8,096 bases of DNA. Source: Planctomycetaceae bacterium. GTDB taxonomy: Bacteria > Planctomycetota > Planctomycetia > Planctomycetales > Planctomycetaceae. Where the stretch lies: contig JAJDEK010000394.1 of NCBI GenBank assembly GCA_029259875.1, positions 1 through 8,096 of the forward strand. The letters run 5' to 3'. The notes under the pieces are model-generated. The model was given only the letters and a program-made list of their open reading frames with translations, made no database searches and was not told where the DNA came from. The position numbers and the translations under genes were made by a program. Below are positions 7,329 to 8,096 of the stretch, in pieces (the first letter of the stretch is position 1; the number at the start of each line of letters is the position of its first letter).

Positions 7329-7841
7329 ATGAAAAATCATTATGGAGAGCGTCGATTTCTTTGGTTAACAATCGGTGTGATCTGCGGGATGTGTTTATCT
7401 TATTTTTGGCCTCACGAGCCAGCACTGGCGGTCGCAACAGACCGGGATGGGGACCGCTTTGCGATCACAACAGCTGGCACCAAAGCGGGCAATGCAGAAG
7501 CCGTCTTTGTACTCGACTTTTTAACTGGTCGTTTGACTGGCGCTGCCATCAATTCACGATCAGGTAAGTTCACATATGCTTATTACCGTAATCTGGCAGC
7601 CGACTTCAATGTCGATCCGACTGCAAAACCACATTATGTAATTGTTTCAGGCACGGTCAGTTTACCAAATCAGGGACGCGCCCAAATCGCAAATAGTGCT
7701 GTCTATATCGGCGAAATGTCATCCGGTATGGTCATCTGTTATGCCTTTCCATTCATCTTGAATAATGCACCTGTTCCTCCACAACAGTTAATGCCGATCG
7801 ACCGATTCCAGTTCCGGCAAGCTCAGGGTGCTGGGAACTAA
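7329..7841 (+). CDS. Planctomycete-type conserved hypothetical protein, membrane-anchored or secreted
   Basis: A 170-residue protein of unknown function. Residues 1-9 are basic and 10-26 form one hydrophobic segment, followed by 'PALAVA' (31-36), which offers AxA signal-peptidase sites after residue 34 or 36. It is thus exported, either cleaved or left as an N-terminal anchor. The body has 'DRFAITTAG' (42-50), 'EAVFVLDFLTGRLTGAAIN' (57-75), 'HYVIVSG' (102-108), 'SAVYIGEMSSGMVICYAFPF' (123-142). From memory this pattern, especially 'FLDFLTGxLTGA' followed by a late 'YVAExxSGxVxAYAxPW'-like strand, recurs in uncharacterised planctomycete proteins of similar size. No catalytic residues can be proposed. 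The ATG at 7329 is preceded by GGAG nine bases upstream (7316-7319 region), and the gene ends in its own terminator, so it is probably a single-gene transcript. Confidence 0.75.
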   Translation: MKNHYGERRFLWLTIGVICGMCLSYFWPHEPALAVATDRDGDRFAITTAGTKAGNAEAVFVLDFLTGRLTGAAINSRSGKFTYAYYRNLAADFNVDPTAKPHYVIVSGTVSLPNQGRAQIANSAVYIGEMSSGMVICYAFPFILNNAPVPPQQLMPIDRFQFRQAQGAGN

Positions 7842-7870
7842 GATATCACACGACCAAATCAATAATGATG

Positions 7871-7902
7871 AAACGGGAGTCATAACTGGCTCCCGTTTTT
7901 TT
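7871..7902 (+). terminator. Intrinsic (Rho-independent) terminator
   Basis: An 11-bp stem (7871-7881 with 7888-7898, one T-G wobble, the rest perfect, GGGAG/CTCCC core) closes a six-base loop ATAACT and runs into seven T residues (7896-7902). It begins 29 bp after the stop codon at 7841, so it ends the hypothetical-protein transcript. On the opposite strand no comparable T-tract follows the stem, so it serves the convergent gene at 7937-8096 poorly if at all. Confidence 0.9.
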
Positions 7903-7936
7903 GTTCGTGATCAGCGAAAAAGAAATGGTGAGAATA

Positions 7937-8096
7937 CTATTCGCGTTCACAAACCAACGCGCGTGCCTTGCCTTGTAAACGGGCAATGATCAAAACCCCC
8001 GCTGCATCTCCCTTCAACGACAATTTACGACGCAGACTCTCAATGGAAACGGGAATCCGTCGACATTTGATTTCTAGTTGACCAAAGGACGCGGAT
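7937..8096 (-). CDS. C-terminal end of a THUMP-like-domain protein, probable SAM-dependent methyltransferase (5' end outside window)
   Basis: Read on the minus strand, a frame is open from the window edge (first full codon at 8095-8093) to TAG at 7939-7937, giving 52 C-terminal residues. They include 'GQLEIKCRRIPVSIESLRRK' and 'LSLKGDAAGVLIIARLQGKA', ending ALVCERE. The pattern of a strand ending 'EIKCRR.P', a helix 'xxLRRxL.LKG', and a final strand with 'R..GKARALVCE' matches what I know of the THUMP-like domain found at the C-terminus of about 400-residue class I SAM-dependent methyltransferases. The catalytic Rossmann part lies beyond the window, so the methyltransferase assignment is inferred from this tail alone. 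The gene converges on the hypothetical-protein gene, with the terminator between them. Confidence 0.6.
   Translation of the reverse strand, partial: SASFGQLEIKCRRIPVSIESLRRKLSLKGDAAGVLIIARLQGKARALVCERE

Noticed and set aside
7226..7567. 113-codon plus-strand open frame overlapping the start of the hypothetical-protein gene
   Set aside because: It runs out of frame with the gene that has a signal peptide, ribosome binding site and family-like motifs, and its translation shows no domain.

Overview
The window looks like a stretch of planctomycete chromosome, probably close to Gimesia/Planctomyces. The basis is gene content: an Ala-rich HEAT-repeat protein, a GAF plus SpoIIE-type phosphatase with an extra N-terminal domain, a Gfo/Idh/MocA oxidoreductase, and a short membrane-anchored protein of a type I associate with planctomycetes. 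Codon use and moderate GC also fit. The genus is an inference from memory of such genomes, not a computed match. I see no rRNA, tRNA, CRISPR array, insertion sequence, integrase or phage gene.

Layout. Positions 2-703 (+) hold the 3' end of a HEAT-repeat protein gene. A 312-bp non-coding gap follows, with a very good sigma-54 (-24/-12) promoter at 930-945. It reads into 1016-2284 (+), a BioF2-like/FemAB-like GNAT acyltransferase. This gene converges, across only 29 bp, on a block of three minus-strand genes read right to left: a Gfo/Idh/MocA oxidoreductase (6955-5756), a SLC1/DAACS-type cation symporter (5659-4061), and a GAF + PP2C-like (SpoIIE) serine phosphatase (3876-2314). The gaps of 96 and 184 bp leave open whether these form one transcript. 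A 373-bp divergent intergenic region (6956-7328) carries a perfect 15-bp dyad. A small planctomycete-type anchored or secreted protein gene follows (7329-7841, +), with a strong intrinsic terminator at 7871-7902. The window ends in the C-terminus of a minus-strand gene (7937-8096) that resembles the THUMP-like tail of a SAM-dependent methyltransferase.

How the genes work together. There is no obvious dedicated pathway. The neighbours look like independent housekeeping or accessory units: sensing (phosphatase), uptake (symporter), redox of a sugar or cyclitol-like compound (oxidoreductase) and envelope-type acyl transfer (GNAT). I do not see a convincing new multi-gene system. The points most worth a second look are the sigma-54 promoter in front of the GNAT gene, the roughly 120-residue extracytoplasmic insertion with an internal repeat in the symporter, and the dyad in the divergent intergenic region.
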